Positions 38,744 to 47,845 of a DNA stretch of 64,000 bases are shown here, one piece after another. The stretch spans positions 50,264-114,263 of the forward strand of contig NZ_APHW01000008.1 of the NCBI RefSeq assembly GCF_002741985.1, written 5' to 3'. The stretch comes from Vibrio rotiferianus CAIM 577 = LMG 21460 (GTDB taxonomy: Bacteria; Pseudomonadota; Gammaproteobacteria; Enterobacterales; Vibrionaceae). Position 1 is the first letter of the stretch. Each line of letters starts with the position of its first letter. The position numbers were made by a program, and so were the translations under genes. A model generated the notes under the pieces. That model was not told where the DNA came from. It made no database searches and saw only the letters and a list, made by a program, of their open reading frames with translations.

Positions 38744-39499
38744 CTAAAGTAGCAGTTTGATGCCGACAGCAAAGGTGAGGATCTCAAACGCAATCTTGAT
38801 AACGCGATTGCTGTATCGAGTTGCTGCCCACGCGCCTAAACTACCACCTAAAAATGAACTCAATAACAGCACGGGTAGCCACGTCCAATGAATCGGAGCG
38901 CCTGCGTGTACGACGGCAACACCACCAATACCATTCCAAAACAGACCGACACAAATCATGGTGTAAGCCACTGCTTGCTTGTAGTCGTACCCAAACCAAC
39001 GCACGAGGAACAGCGTCACAAGGAGACCTGAACCTGCGGTCAGAGAACCATTGACTATGCCTATTAACATCAACCCCAATCCGCCCAAGATCCAGCCAAA
39101 TGTATCTCGGTGGGTAGCAAGCTCGACTTGGCCAAGTTCTTTTTTAAAGCGGGAATAGATGCCAAGAGCAAGGATCATCGCACCAAGCATTTTCTCAGCG
39201 ATATTGTCAGGTATTTGGACAATCAGATTCGCACCAATCACGACACCAATGCTGCCGACTAGAATCAGATAAAGTGCGACTTTCGGTTTTATTGTGCCCG
39301 CTTTGAGGTGTGTGCTTGCCGCACCTAGTCCAAGTGCCACTGAAGCCACTTTGTGTGTACCAAGTGCGACAGAAAAGGGCAAGCCGAGAAAGATCAATAG
39401 CGGAAATTGCAATAAACCAGCACCGCCACCAGAGAGGGAAGCGAGTGTATTTGCAACAAGGGAACCGAAGAAGAGAGTGAGAGTATCTAGCCAATCCAT
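38744..39499 (-). CDS. TauE/SafE family sulfite exporter-like membrane protein
   Basis: Membrane protein of 251 residues with about eight hydrophobic helices. The family signature is visible at the start (LTLFFGSLVANTLASLSGGGAG), with a second half-repeat (IVNGSLTAGSGLLVTLFLVRW). Family members export sulfite or organosulfur anions; the substrate here is unknown. The ATG at 39499 is favoured over 39535 because the first 12 codons of the longer frame lie inside the toxRS terminator hairpin. There is no good ribosome site before it. Confidence 0.85.
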   Translation of the reverse strand: MDWLDTLTLFFGSLVANTLASLSGGGAGLLQFPLLIFLGLPFSVALGTHKVASVALGLGAASTHLKAGTIKPKVALYLILVGSIGVVIGANLIVQIPDNIAEKMLGAMILALGIYSRFKKELGQVELATHRDTFGWILGGLGLMLIGIVNGSLTAGSGLLVTLFLVRWFGYDYKQAVAYTMICVGLFWNGIGGVAVVHAGAPIHWTWLPVLLLSSFLGGSLGAWAATRYSNRVIKIAFEILTFAVGIKLLL

Positions 39500-39504
39500 G
39501 CGTG

Positions 39505-39530
39505 AAATAAAGGGGCCATCTTGGCCCCTT
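39505..39530 (-). terminator. Terminator of toxRS
   Basis: On the minus strand AAGGGGCC pairs with GGCCCCTT across a 5-base loop, then TATTTC. It lies 16 bases after the toxS stop and directly before the TauE-like start. Confidence 0.75.
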
Positions 39531-39545
39531 ATCATTGAATCAAAA

Positions 39546-40064
39546 TCAGTTTCTAAACAGTACCGTAGAACCGTGGTTCAAGCTAGTCAGTAGTAACGTT
39601 TTTTCGTTAACCACGTCGATGCGACGGCTTTGCTCGGCATCCAGTCGGAAAATCTGCGTAATTAAGCGCAGCTGTTTGTCAGTAAAATCTTTTGACTGAG
39701 ATGAAGAGATATCCTTGAACTCTGATGGGGTAACTAAGAGGTAATTGTCACTTACTTCCCAGCGTCCTCTTTCTGAAATGTTGATCGTGGACTCAGCAGA
39801 TGAACCCTGAGCAAACAACTTAATATTTGCTACGCGAATGTAATCGCCGTTAGGTAAGTATTTGACGTTCGATTCAACGTTGACACGGCGTAATGGACCG
39901 ACAGTGTCATCAGGTAAATTATCTGTAATGACGGTAACCATAGTGGACTGCCACTCATTAGAAGTCAGAACTTGTTCTACTTTTAGGTCACTGCCCCAAT
40001 AAAGCCAGCTACTAAATAATGCAGACACGGCTAACACCGCAATAGCGAGTTTAATTTTCATCAT
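39546..40064 (-). CDS. toxS: Transmembrane regulator chaperone ToxS
   Basis: Inner-membrane protein of 172 residues: one N-terminal helix (about 5-24) and a periplasmic domain, ending GSTVLFRN. It binds the periplasmic domain of ToxR, promoting its dimerisation and protecting it from proteolysis, and contributes to bile sensing. It follows toxR by 8 bases. The sequence is the usual vibrio form. Confidence 0.95.
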   Translation of the reverse strand: MMKIKLAIAVLAVSALFSSWLYWGSDLKVEQVLTSNEWQSTMVTVITDNLPDDTVGPLRRVNVESNVKYLPNGDYIRVANIKLFAQGSSAESTINISERGRWEVSDNYLLVTPSEFKDISSSQSKDFTDKQLRLITQIFRLDAEQSRRIDVVNEKTLLLTSLNHGSTVLFRN

Positions 40065-40072
40065 GCCTCCTA

Positions 40073-40951
40073 TTATTTGCAGATGTCAGTTGGGTCGTTT
40101 TGACCAGCAAAAATACGCAATGTCACATTTTCATATGAATGGTCCGTATCGTGAATGTAGTTCAATACAAGCTTATTACCTTGACCTCCAGTAGCGATAA
40201 CTTTCACTGGCATTACATCGTTTGTATGATTTTCTACGTATCGAGCAACACATTGCTCGATGGAAGGCATCCACTGCATCAATTGAGGGTGGTTTGCCGG
40301 AGTCATAACGGGTACACCGCTAAACTCTGCAATTTGGCGAAATTGAGATTCAGCTGGTTTAGTGAGGGTAAAGACGATGATTGGCAGCAGTACAGCAACG
40401 AATAAAATGGCACGCGTGAACCAGTTGTTTTTTGAACTTACTTTTGCCGCTGAAAGTGGTGTTGCGTTGCCGCTTACTGAGCTTGGATCTGTTGATACAG
40501 AGTCTTCAACCTGAGGTTGCGCTTGAATCTCTTCGGTAACATTTTCCAAAGTGCTTTCTTCAGCGTCGACATCTTCAAGCTCGGCATTTGGCTCTGAGGT
40601 TGGAGTGCTCATTCTTTCGACACTACAAATCAACTGATAGCCGCGTTTTGGTACCGTTTTTACAAACTCGGGGGATTTTGTTGAGTCCTTCAACATTTTT
40701 CGCAATGTAGAAATCGCTTGAGTTAGGCTTGAGTCATCCACCTCAAAGCCTTGATCTCGCCAAACAAACTCATGGAGCTCATGGCGGGTTAATACTTCAT
40801 TTGGTCTCTCTGAAAGCATAAGCAGAATTCGACTTTCATTGCTTCCTAAGCGAACAACTTCATTGCCACTTTGTTGGTCAGCGAGAGAATTGCTATTTGG
40901 GTCAAAGATAAACCTTTGAGCAAGTAGGAATTTGGTGCCGATGTTAGTCAT
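40073..40951 (-). CDS. toxR: Membrane-bound transcriptional regulator ToxR
   Basis: Regulator of 292 residues that controls outer-membrane porins and virulence or bile-response genes. An OmpR-type winged helix (about 15-112, with EFVWRDQGFEVDDSSLTQAI and VPKRGYQLIC) is followed by a variable acidic linker, one membrane helix (about 179-197, RAILFVAVLLPIIVFTLTK) and a periplasmic domain with two cysteines (234 and 291), expected to form a disulfide. The linker differs from that of V. parahaemolyticus as I recall it, which argues for a different species. It is divergent from htpG, the arrangement usual in vibrios. Confidence 0.97.
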   Translation of the reverse strand: MTNIGTKFLLAQRFIFDPNSNSLADQQSGNEVVRLGSNESRILLMLSERPNEVLTRHELHEFVWRDQGFEVDDSSLTQAISTLRKMLKDSTKSPEFVKTVPKRGYQLICSVERMSTPTSEPNAELEDVDAEESTLENVTEEIQAQPQVEDSVSTDPSSVSGNATPLSAAKVSSKNNWFTRAILFVAVLLPIIVFTLTKPAESQFRQIAEFSGVPVMTPANHPQLMQWMPSIEQCVARYVENHTNDVMPVKVIATGGQGNKLVLNYIHDTDHSYENVTLRIFAGQNDPTDICK

Positions 40952-41104
40952 TTAGTTCTTCTTAGATGGATGATTTTGTAATAGTGGTGATTTGCATCGC
41001 ATTTATTCTGCAATAACAAGATCAAAATAGTGAATTTTAGAAGGTTTTATGCATCAAGGATAAACAAATTTTTCTAAAAAAACACCGTTTTTACCAATAT
41101 TGAC

Positions 41105-41132
41105 CTTGAATTTACATTTGTCAGCCACATGT
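41105..41132 (+). promoter_or_regulatory. Sigma-32 heat-shock promoter of htpG
   Basis: CTTGAA at 41105-41110, a 14-base spacer and CCACATGT at 41125-41132 match the RpoH consensus (CTTGAAA-N11-16-CCCCATNT) well. It is about 85 bases before the htpG start. Confidence 0.7.
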
Positions 41133-41220
41133 TAAATAGCATCTCACGTTGGCATTGAATGATTAAATGCCTATCAGGCTACGCCAATTATGGCCGTTAA
41201 TTTAGATATATGGAGCAAAC

Positions 41221-43125
41221 ATGAGCGAGACCGTATCTCAAAACAAAGAAACTCGTGGCTTTCAATCTGAAGTAAAACAGCTACTTCACCTTATGATTCA
41301 TTCTCTTTATTCGAATAAAGAGATTTTCCTGCGCGAATTGATCTCAAATGCGTCTGATGCATCGGATAAACTGCGTTTTCAAGCGCTATCTAACCCAGAC
41401 TTGTTTGAGGGCAATGCAGACCTTGGTGTCAAGCTTGCGTTTGATGAAAGCGCGAACACATTAACCATCTCTGATAACGGCATCGGTATGAGCCGTGATG
41501 ATGTGATTGAACACTTAGGTACGATTGCAAAATCAGGGACGGCAGAATTTTTCTCAAAATTATCTGATGAGCAGAGTAAAGACTCTCAGCTAATTGGTCA
41601 ATTTGGTGTTGGTTTCTACTCGGCGTTCATCGTTGCCGATGCGGTAACTGTTCGCACTCGTGCAGCGGGTCTAGCGGTTGACGAAGCGGTTCAATGGCAT
41701 TCTGCAGGTGAAGGTGATTACACCATCGAGACTATCACCAAAGACACTCGTGGTACGGATATCGTGCTACATATGCGTGAAGAAGGTAAAGAATTCCTAA
41801 ACGAATGGCGTCTGCGTGATGTGATCAGCAAATACTCTGATCATATCGGTATCCCGGTTTCTATCCAAACAGCGGTTCGTGATGACGAAGGTAACGAAAC
41901 GGGTGAGAAGAAGTGGGAGCAAATCAACAAAGCCCAAGCGCTTTGGACGCGCAATAAGTCAGATATCTCTGAAGAAGAGTACCAAGAGTTCTACAAGCAT
42001 GTTTCTCATGACTTTGCTGATCCTCTTACTTGGAGCCACAACCGGGTAGAAGGTAAGAACGACTACACGAGCTTGCTCTACATCCCAGCGAAAGCACCAT
42101 GGGACATGATGAACCGTGACCATAAATCAGGCTTAAAACTGTATGTACAACGCGTATTCATCATGGATGACGCTGAGCAGTTTATGCCTTCTTACTTGCG
42201 CTTTATTCGTGGTTTGATTGATTCAAACGATCTGCCTTTGAACGTATCACGCGAAATTCTGCAAGATAACAAGGTTACTCAGTCACTTCGCAACGCATGT
42301 ACCAAGCGTGTGCTTACTATGCTTGAGCGTATGGCGAAGAATGATGAAGATAAATACCAATCATTCTGGAAAGAATTCGGCCTTGTGATGAAGGAAGGCG
42401 TGGCAGAAGACATGGCAAACAAAGAGAAAGTTGCCGGTCTATTGCGCTTTGCCTCTACTGAAGTGGACTCTGCTGAACAAACCGTTGGTTTGGCTTCTTA
42501 CATTGAACGCATGAAAGAAGGCCAAGATAAGATTTACTACCTAACGGCAGACAGCTACGCAGCGGCGAAGAACAGCCCGCATCTAGAGCAGTTCAAAGCG
42601 AAAGGCATCGAAGTTATTTTGATGTTTGACCGCATTGATGAGTGGCTGATGAACTACCTGACTGAGTTTGATGGTAAGCAGTTCCAGTCGATTACTAAAG
42701 CAGGTTTAGACCTAAGTAAGTTTGAAGACGAAGCGGAAAAAGAAAAGCAGAAAGAAACTGAAGAAGAGTTCAAATCTGTTGTTGAGCGCACCCAGTCTTA
42801 CCTAGGCGACCGAGTGAAAGAAGTTCGTACGACGTTCAAACTTGCTGCTACGCCAGCGGTTGTCGTGACGGATGATTTCGAAATGGGTACGCAGATGGCG
42901 AAGCTTCTCGAAGCCGCCGGTCAAGCGGTACCTGAAGTGAAGTACATCTTCGAAATTAACCCAGAGCATGAACTAGTGAAGCGCATGGCGGACGAAGCAG
43001 ATGAAGAAGCATTCGGACGTTGGGTAGAAGTGTTACTAGGCCAAGCAATGCTGGCAGAGCGAGGTTCGATGGAAGATCCAACGCAATTTGTCGGTGCCAT
43101 CAACAAGCTTTTGACTAAGGTTTAA
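41221..43125 (+). CDS. htpG: Chaperone HtpG (bacterial Hsp90)
   Basis: Hsp90-family ATPase chaperone of 634 residues, cytoplasmic and heat-inducible. The N-terminal GHKL ATPase domain has [14 protein letters not shown], the DNGIGM and GTIAKSG motifs, and [11 protein letters not shown]. The middle domain includes [11 protein letters not shown] and the C-terminal dimerisation domain ends the protein. No charged linker of the eukaryotic type is present. A sigma-32-like promoter precedes it and a terminator follows. Confidence 0.97.
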   Translation: MSETVSQNKETRGFQSEVKQLLHLMIHSLYSNKEIFLRELISNASDASDKLRFQALSNPDLFEGNADLGVKLAFDESANTLTISDNGIGMSRDDVIEHLGTIAKSGTAEFFSKLSDEQSKDSQLIGQFGVGFYSAFIVADAVTVRTRAAGLAVDEAVQWHSAGEGDYTIETITKDTRGTDIVLHMREEGKEFLNEWRLRDVISKYSDHIGIPVSIQTAVRDDEGNETGEKKWEQINKAQALWTRNKSDISEEEYQEFYKHVSHDFADPLTWSHNRVEGKNDYTSLLYIPAKAPWDMMNRDHKSGLKLYVQRVFIMDDAEQFMPSYLRFIRGLIDSNDLPLNVSREILQDNKVTQSLRNACTKRVLTMLERMAKNDEDKYQSFWKEFGLVMKEGVAEDMANKEKVAGLLRFASTEVDSAEQTVGLASYIERMKEGQDKIYYLTADSYAAAKNSPHLEQFKAKGIEVILMFDRIDEWLMNYLTEFDGKQFQSITKAGLDLSKFEDEAEKEKQKETEEEFKSVVERTQSYLGDRVKEVRTTFKLAATPAVVVTDDFEMGTQMAKLLEAAGQAVPEVKYIFEINPEHELVKRMADEADEEAFGRWVEVLLGQAMLAERGSMEDPTQFVGAINKLLTKV

Positions 43126-43140
43126 TAGTCAAATATCAGC

Positions 43141-43168
43141 AAAAAGCTCGCAAAATGCGGGCTTTTTG
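43141..43168 (+). terminator. Terminator of htpG
   Basis: AAAAAGCTCGCA pairs with TGCGGGCTTTTT (one G-T pair) across AAA, then GTTTG. Confidence 0.8.
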
Positions 43169-43341
43169 TTTGCTACCGCATAGATTCACACTTTAAGTGT
43201 TGAGTTAGTAATCAATAAGACAAGAAAGCAGGCATTGCTAACATTCTTTAGTCTTAACCTGCTCATTGCATCGTTAACCTGTGTTAGAATCGCAACACTT
43301 GAATGTGAGTAATAAGGCGTGTATTTTGGCTCGCCTAAACG

Positions 43342-43418
43342 TTATACCGAAACTTATCGTTGCCAGTGCTTCGCAGGATTGATTCCTGGAAGCCCAGCTA
43401 TTGTGAGCTTCGGTATAA
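43342..43418 (+). ncRNA. Candidate structured leader RNA of adk
   Basis: A 77-base segment just before the adk ribosome site folds on itself. TTATACCGAA (43342-43351) pairs with TTCGGTATAA (43409-43418). Inside is a hairpin, GCTTC-G-CAGGA (43368-43378) with TCCTG-GAAGC (43384-43393), with a 5-base loop TTGAT and one bulged G. The AAAGAGG ribosome site follows at about 43431. The nested stems suggest a cis-acting leader element. I do not recognise a known riboswitch class. Conservation was not tested. Confidence 0.4.
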
Positions 43419-43441
43419 ATCTTAAATATTAAAGAGGATAA

Positions 43442-44089
<648 letters not shown>

Positions 44090-44125
44090 TTTGCTAACGG
44101 CAAAATTTAATATTTTGATATATTT

Positions 44126-44156
44126 AAAAGCGACCTTTGGGTCGCTTTTTTATTTT
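44126..44156 (+). terminator. Terminator of adk
   Basis: AAAAGCGACC/GGGTCGCTTTT with a TTT loop is followed by TTATTTTT. Confidence 0.88.
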
Positions 44157-44229
44157 TGCCTGTAAGTACGATGAACCATCTGGTTCGTTCCACCGTACAA
44201 AGCAAGCCGATCACCATGAATAGGATGTT

Positions 44230-45195
44230 ATGAAAAACAACAATAATAAACAGGGCGTGTTATTGGTTAACTTGGGTACGCCTGATGAGCCAACTGCACC
44301 AGCTGTAAAACGCTTTTTAAGTCAGTTTCTTCATGATCATCGTGTCGTTGATATGACGCGTTGGCTTTGGTGTCCAATTCTTCACGGTGTCATCTTGCCA
44401 ATTCGCTCACCGAAAGTTGCCAAGCTGTACCAGTCAGTCTGGATGGAAGAGGGCTCGCCTTTAATGGTGTACTCAAAACGACAAGCTCAGAAGTTAGCTG
44501 TTGCCCTCGATATGCCAGTTGAGTTGGGTATGACTTACGGCAACCCAAGCTTACAATCAGGCTTTGAAGCGCTGCAGGCTCAGGGGGTAGAGGAAGTGAT
44601 TGTATTGCCTCTTTACCCGCAATACTCTGGCACAACGACGGCCGCCGTCTCTGACGGTATGACGAAGGCGTTCAAAAAAATGCCTGTAATGCCAGAGTTT
44701 AGCTTTATCCGTGATTACCACAACCATCCCCAATACATCGCTGCATTGGCGCAATCGGTGCGTGACCATTGGGCAGAGCATGGCCAAGGTGATTACTTGC
44801 TGTGTTCTTACCATGGTATTCCTAAACGATACGCAGATAATGGTGATATTTATCCTAAGCATTGTGAAGAGACGACACGTTTGCTTGGTGAAGCGCTAGG
44901 CTTGAATAAAGAGCAGATCGGCATGACGTATCAGTCTCGCTTCGGTCGCGAAGAGTGGCTACAGCCATACACGGATAAGACCCTAGAAGTGCTACCTAGC
45001 CAAGGTAAGAAGAAGCTGAACATTATAACCCCAGCTTTCTCGGCGGACTGTTTAGAAACGCTTGAAGAGATCTCTGAAGAGTGTCGTGAAATCTATCTAG
45101 AGGCTGGTGGCGAGAGCTTTAGCTATATCCCTTGTTTGAACGACAACGATGATCACATCGAAATGATGACTGAGCTTGTTCGTTCTAAGCTATAA
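44230..45195 (+). CDS. hemH: Ferrochelatase
   Basis: Enzyme of 321 residues that inserts Fe2+ into protoporphyrin IX, the last step of haem synthesis, at the inner face of the membrane. It has [13 protein letters not shown] near the N-terminus, the catalytic histidine in [15 protein letters not shown] (near 195), and [16 protein letters not shown] with the conserved Glu near 270. It follows adk with its own ribosome site after the adk terminator. Confidence 0.96.
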   Translation: MKNNNNKQGVLLVNLGTPDEPTAPAVKRFLSQFLHDHRVVDMTRWLWCPILHGVILPIRSPKVAKLYQSVWMEEGSPLMVYSKRQAQKLAVALDMPVELGMTYGNPSLQSGFEALQAQGVEEVIVLPLYPQYSGTTTAAVSDGMTKAFKKMPVMPEFSFIRDYHNHPQYIAALAQSVRDHWAEHGQGDYLLCSYHGIPKRYADNGDIYPKHCEETTRLLGEALGLNKEQIGMTYQSRFGREEWLQPYTDKTLEVLPSQGKKKLNIITPAFSADCLETLEEISEECREIYLEAGGESFSYIPCLNDNDDHIEMMTELVRSKL

Positions 45196-45241
45196 AGCTT
45201 AATCCAAATCTATCACCAACGTCGTTTGAGTGTCAGAAAAC

Positions 45242-45273
45242 AAAAAGGGTCGCGATTGCGACCCTTTGTTTTT
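45242..45273. terminator. Bidirectional terminator between hemH and the peptide transporter gene
   Basis: AAAGGGTCGC/GCGACCCTTT is a 10-bp stem with a GATT loop, with A-rich and T-rich flanks, between two converging genes. Confidence 0.85.
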
Positions 45274-45287
45274 ATTTGCACTTTATA

Positions 45288-46676
45288 TTAAGCAACTTGA
45301 GTTTGTTGCTCTTCAATTTGTTCTGCTGTGCTGTGCGTGTTTTCAGCACCGTGCATCCAACGAACTAGCGTGTTAGAGAACAACAGTAGAACCACGCCTG
45401 AAATTGTTGCAGTAACTGCGATGCCACTGAAGATAGCTAGCGCACCAAGTTCGCCCACGTGAGAGCCTACGTAACCTGCAACGTAGTTTGCGATCGCGTT
45501 ACAACCAAACCATGCACCCATCATAAGCGAAGCAAGACGTAGCGGAGCTAGTTTTGTTACTAGAGATAGACCGATAGGAGATAGACACAGTTCACCAAGG
45601 GTATGGAAGAAGAATGCGCCCACTAGCCATAGCATTGATGTTTTAACAGCAGTGTCACCACCTTGTTCCATAACTGCACCAACCATGCATAGGAAGCCTA
45701 GAGCTAGGAAGAACATAGCTAAGGCAAATTTCATTGGTGAGTTTGGTTCACGTTTGCCTAGTTTTACCCAAAGTACTGCTAATACAGGAGCAAGGGTGAT
45801 AATGAAGAATGGGTTTAGTGATTGGAACCACGCTGCTGGAACTTCAAAGCCACCGATCATGCGATCCGTGTATTGCTGCGTGTAGATGTTCATTAGACCA
45901 CCAGCTTGCTCAAAGCCAGCCCAGAAAACGATAGTAAACAAACTCATCACTAGGATAACTTTGATTCGATCCACTTCTTCTTTCGTTAGTGGCTCTTTTT
46001 TCTCTGAATTCTTGTTTGCTAGATCGCGTTTTGCTGCTGGTTCACGGCCGATATCACCAAGCCAAGACTGAGCGAATGTCATTTGCATAACAAGGCTGAC
46101 AAGCATACCAATACCAGCGGCAACAAAACCTGCTTTCCAACCAAATTCGTTAGTTACTGAGCCTGATACAACGCCAGCAAGCAATGCACCGATGTTGATA
46201 CCCATGTAGAAAATAGTGAAAGCACCATCACGACGGTTATCACCTTCTTGATATAGGTCACCTACCATCGTTGAGATGTTTGGCTTAAACAGGCCGTTAC
46301 CAGCAATAAGAAGTCCAAGACCTAGGTAGAAAGTGTGAAGAGAACCAAGACCTAGAGCATCTGCAGGCATCGCTAGCGTGAATTGACCAACAGCCATCAA
46401 CGCACCACCAATCAGGATTGAGCGGCGTTGACCTAAGTAGTTATCCGCAAGGTAGCCACCGATAAGAGGAGTGATGTAGACAAGTCCAGTATAGATGCCG
46501 TAAAGATCTAGAGCATCTTTAGTCGACCAGCCAAGACCACCGTTCATGGTTGTGTCAGTCAGGTAAAGTACTAGAATGGCGCGCATTGCGTAGTAAGAAA
46601 AGCGTTCCCATAGTTCAGTTCCGAACAATAAGAACAAGCCACGTGGGTGACCAAAGTATTGATGTTGGTTTGACAT
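45288..46676 (-). CDS. POT family proton-dependent oligopeptide transporter
   Basis: Inner-membrane symporter of 462 residues with about 12 to 14 helices that imports di- and tripeptides with protons. The POT signature ELWERFSYYAMRAILVLYLT (residues 21-40) contains the ExxER motif. GLFKPNISTMVGDLY and FYMGINIGALLAG follow, and the SPIGLSLVTKLAP segment is near helix 10. It is closest in layout to the DtpA/DtpB group; the exact paralogue was not assigned. It is a single-gene unit, divergent from rfaH. Confidence 0.93.
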   Translation of the reverse strand: MSNQHQYFGHPRGLFLLFGTELWERFSYYAMRAILVLYLTDTTMNGGLGWSTKDALDLYGIYTGLVYITPLIGGYLADNYLGQRRSILIGGALMAVGQFTLAMPADALGLGSLHTFYLGLGLLIAGNGLFKPNISTMVGDLYQEGDNRRDGAFTIFYMGINIGALLAGVVSGSVTNEFGWKAGFVAAGIGMLVSLVMQMTFAQSWLGDIGREPAAKRDLANKNSEKKEPLTKEEVDRIKVILVMSLFTIVFWAGFEQAGGLMNIYTQQYTDRMIGGFEVPAAWFQSLNPFFIITLAPVLAVLWVKLGKREPNSPMKFALAMFFLALGFLCMVGAVMEQGGDTAVKTSMLWLVGAFFFHTLGELCLSPIGLSLVTKLAPLRLASLMMGAWFGCNAIANYVAGYVGSHVGELGALAIFSGIAVTATISGVVLLLFSNTLVRWMHGAENTHSTAEQIEEQQTQVA

Positions 46677-47007
46677 AAGCTCTTCTAATAGTAGTTATTA
46701 CATTTTTTAACGAAATCTACGTATACATTGCAATTTGTGCGATGACAAATAATAAAATTTCATGTTTCGATAGTAATCCTTTGCTAAGTTGCTGTTTTTG
46801 AGTGTAAATCCAGTGTTTTTGTCGGTGTAATGTTTGTATTACAAACTTACTTTTCAGTTTTGGTTATAGACTTTTGCGGCGTTGGGTTGTTTTAAGTTAT
46901 TGATTTCGTGGATGTGTTTTGGTGTTACGTATATGATTTTGATCGGGAATGACTCGTTTTCTTGATAATGCTACGATAATTAAAAAAGCAGTAGGCGAAT
47001 ATAAAAA
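46677..47007. other. Divergent region between the peptide transporter gene and rfaH
   Basis: About 330 AT-rich bases with no open frame. A possible rfaH promoter is TTGATC at 46939-46944 with TTGATA at 46962-46967 (17-base spacer). No operator could be assigned. Confidence 0.3.
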
Positions 47008-47502
47008 ATGAAACGTTGGTATTTGATTTATTGTAAGCGTGGTGAGCAGGCTAGAGCGAAACTGCACTTAGAGAACCAATCGGTAGAGTGTTTCTATCCG
47101 ACGGTAGAAGTCGAAAAGATTTTACGAGGGAAAAGGCAGGTCGTTAATGAGCCTCTTTTCCCTTCCTATGTTTTTGCTAAGTTTGACTATGAGCAAGGAC
47201 CAACATTTACGGCAGTTCGTTCAACTCGAGGTGTCATTGACTTTGTTCGCTTTGGCTCACAACCCACAGAAGTGGATGGAGCATTGATTTCTGAACTAAG
47301 GGAATCGGAACATCAAATCGAACAAGTAACAGCCAGTTGCTTGCCAAAGCAAGGAGACATGATTCGTATTAAGAGTGGTCAGTTTGCTGGTATAGAAGCG
47401 ATCTTCCAAGAAAAAGATGGCGAGAAGCGTTCAATGATGCTGGTGAAAATGATTACGCAAAGCGTACCTGTCAGTATTGAGAATAAAGATCTCGACTTGT
47501 GA
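47008..47502 (+). CDS. rfaH: Transcription antiterminator RfaH
   Basis: NusG paralogue of 164 residues that joins RNA polymerase at ops sites and lets long operons for surface polysaccharides, pili and secretion be read through. The NGN domain (about 1-100) has WYLIYCKRGEQARAKLHLEN and PLFPSYVFAKFDY. The C-terminal KOW part has QGDMIRIKSGQFAGIEAIFQE. No ops element was seen within this window. A MITE-like element begins 5 bases after the stop codon. Confidence 0.94.
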   Translation: MKRWYLIYCKRGEQARAKLHLENQSVECFYPTVEVEKILRGKRQVVNEPLFPSYVFAKFDYEQGPTFTAVRSTRGVIDFVRFGSQPTEVDGALISELRESEHQIEQVTASCLPKQGDMIRIKSGQFAGIEAIFQEKDGEKRSMMLVKMITQSVPVSIENKDLDL

Positions 47503-47506
47503 TGCT

Positions 47507-47744
47507 AGGGTCTGTTGATCTTTCGCGGTTAAATTTTGTTCGGATGGGGACGCCTAGTCAGAATCGTTTTAGGCGCGGCAAGAAGTATAAAACGATTCTA
47601 ACCGAACCCTTCGGGCAGCCTTTGTGGTTCATTTCTACAGCGTTATCGGCTTCTCATGTAGGCTAGCTACACTTCAAAGCCTCTGCCTTGTAGAAATTTC
47701 CCACAAAGTGCTGCAAAAATCAGCTCAAAAGATCAGCAGGCCCT
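47507..47744. mobile_element. MITE-like element between rfaH and asnB
   Basis: About 238 bases with terminal inverted repeats. The left end GGGTCTGTTGATCTTT (47508-47523) and the inverted right end GGGCCTGCTGATCTTT differ at two positions in 16. A TA lies directly outside both ends and may be the target duplication. Inside are further inverted repeats: AGAATCGTTTTA (47560-47571) with TAAAACGATTCT (47588-47599), and CTTTGTGG..ATTTCTACA (47620-47639) with TGTAGAAAT..CCACAAAG (47689-47708). It has no open frame of a transposase, so it would be moved in trans by a full element elsewhere. Confidence 0.7.
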
Positions 47745-47753
47745 AGTAAATAG

Positions 47754-47783
47754 AAAAAGAGGTGCGAAAGCACCTCTTTTTGA
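47754..47783. terminator. Bidirectional terminator before asnB
   Basis: AAAAAGAGGTGC/GCACCTCTTTTT is a 12-bp perfect stem with a GAAA tetraloop. It ends asnB (minus) and may once have ended rfaH, now separated from it by the MITE. Confidence 0.88.
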
Positions 47784-47845
47784 TCGTGTTTATCTTACCT
47801 GTATTCAAGGCTGGGGGAGCCAGCCCTAATAAAAGCTCAATAAGA

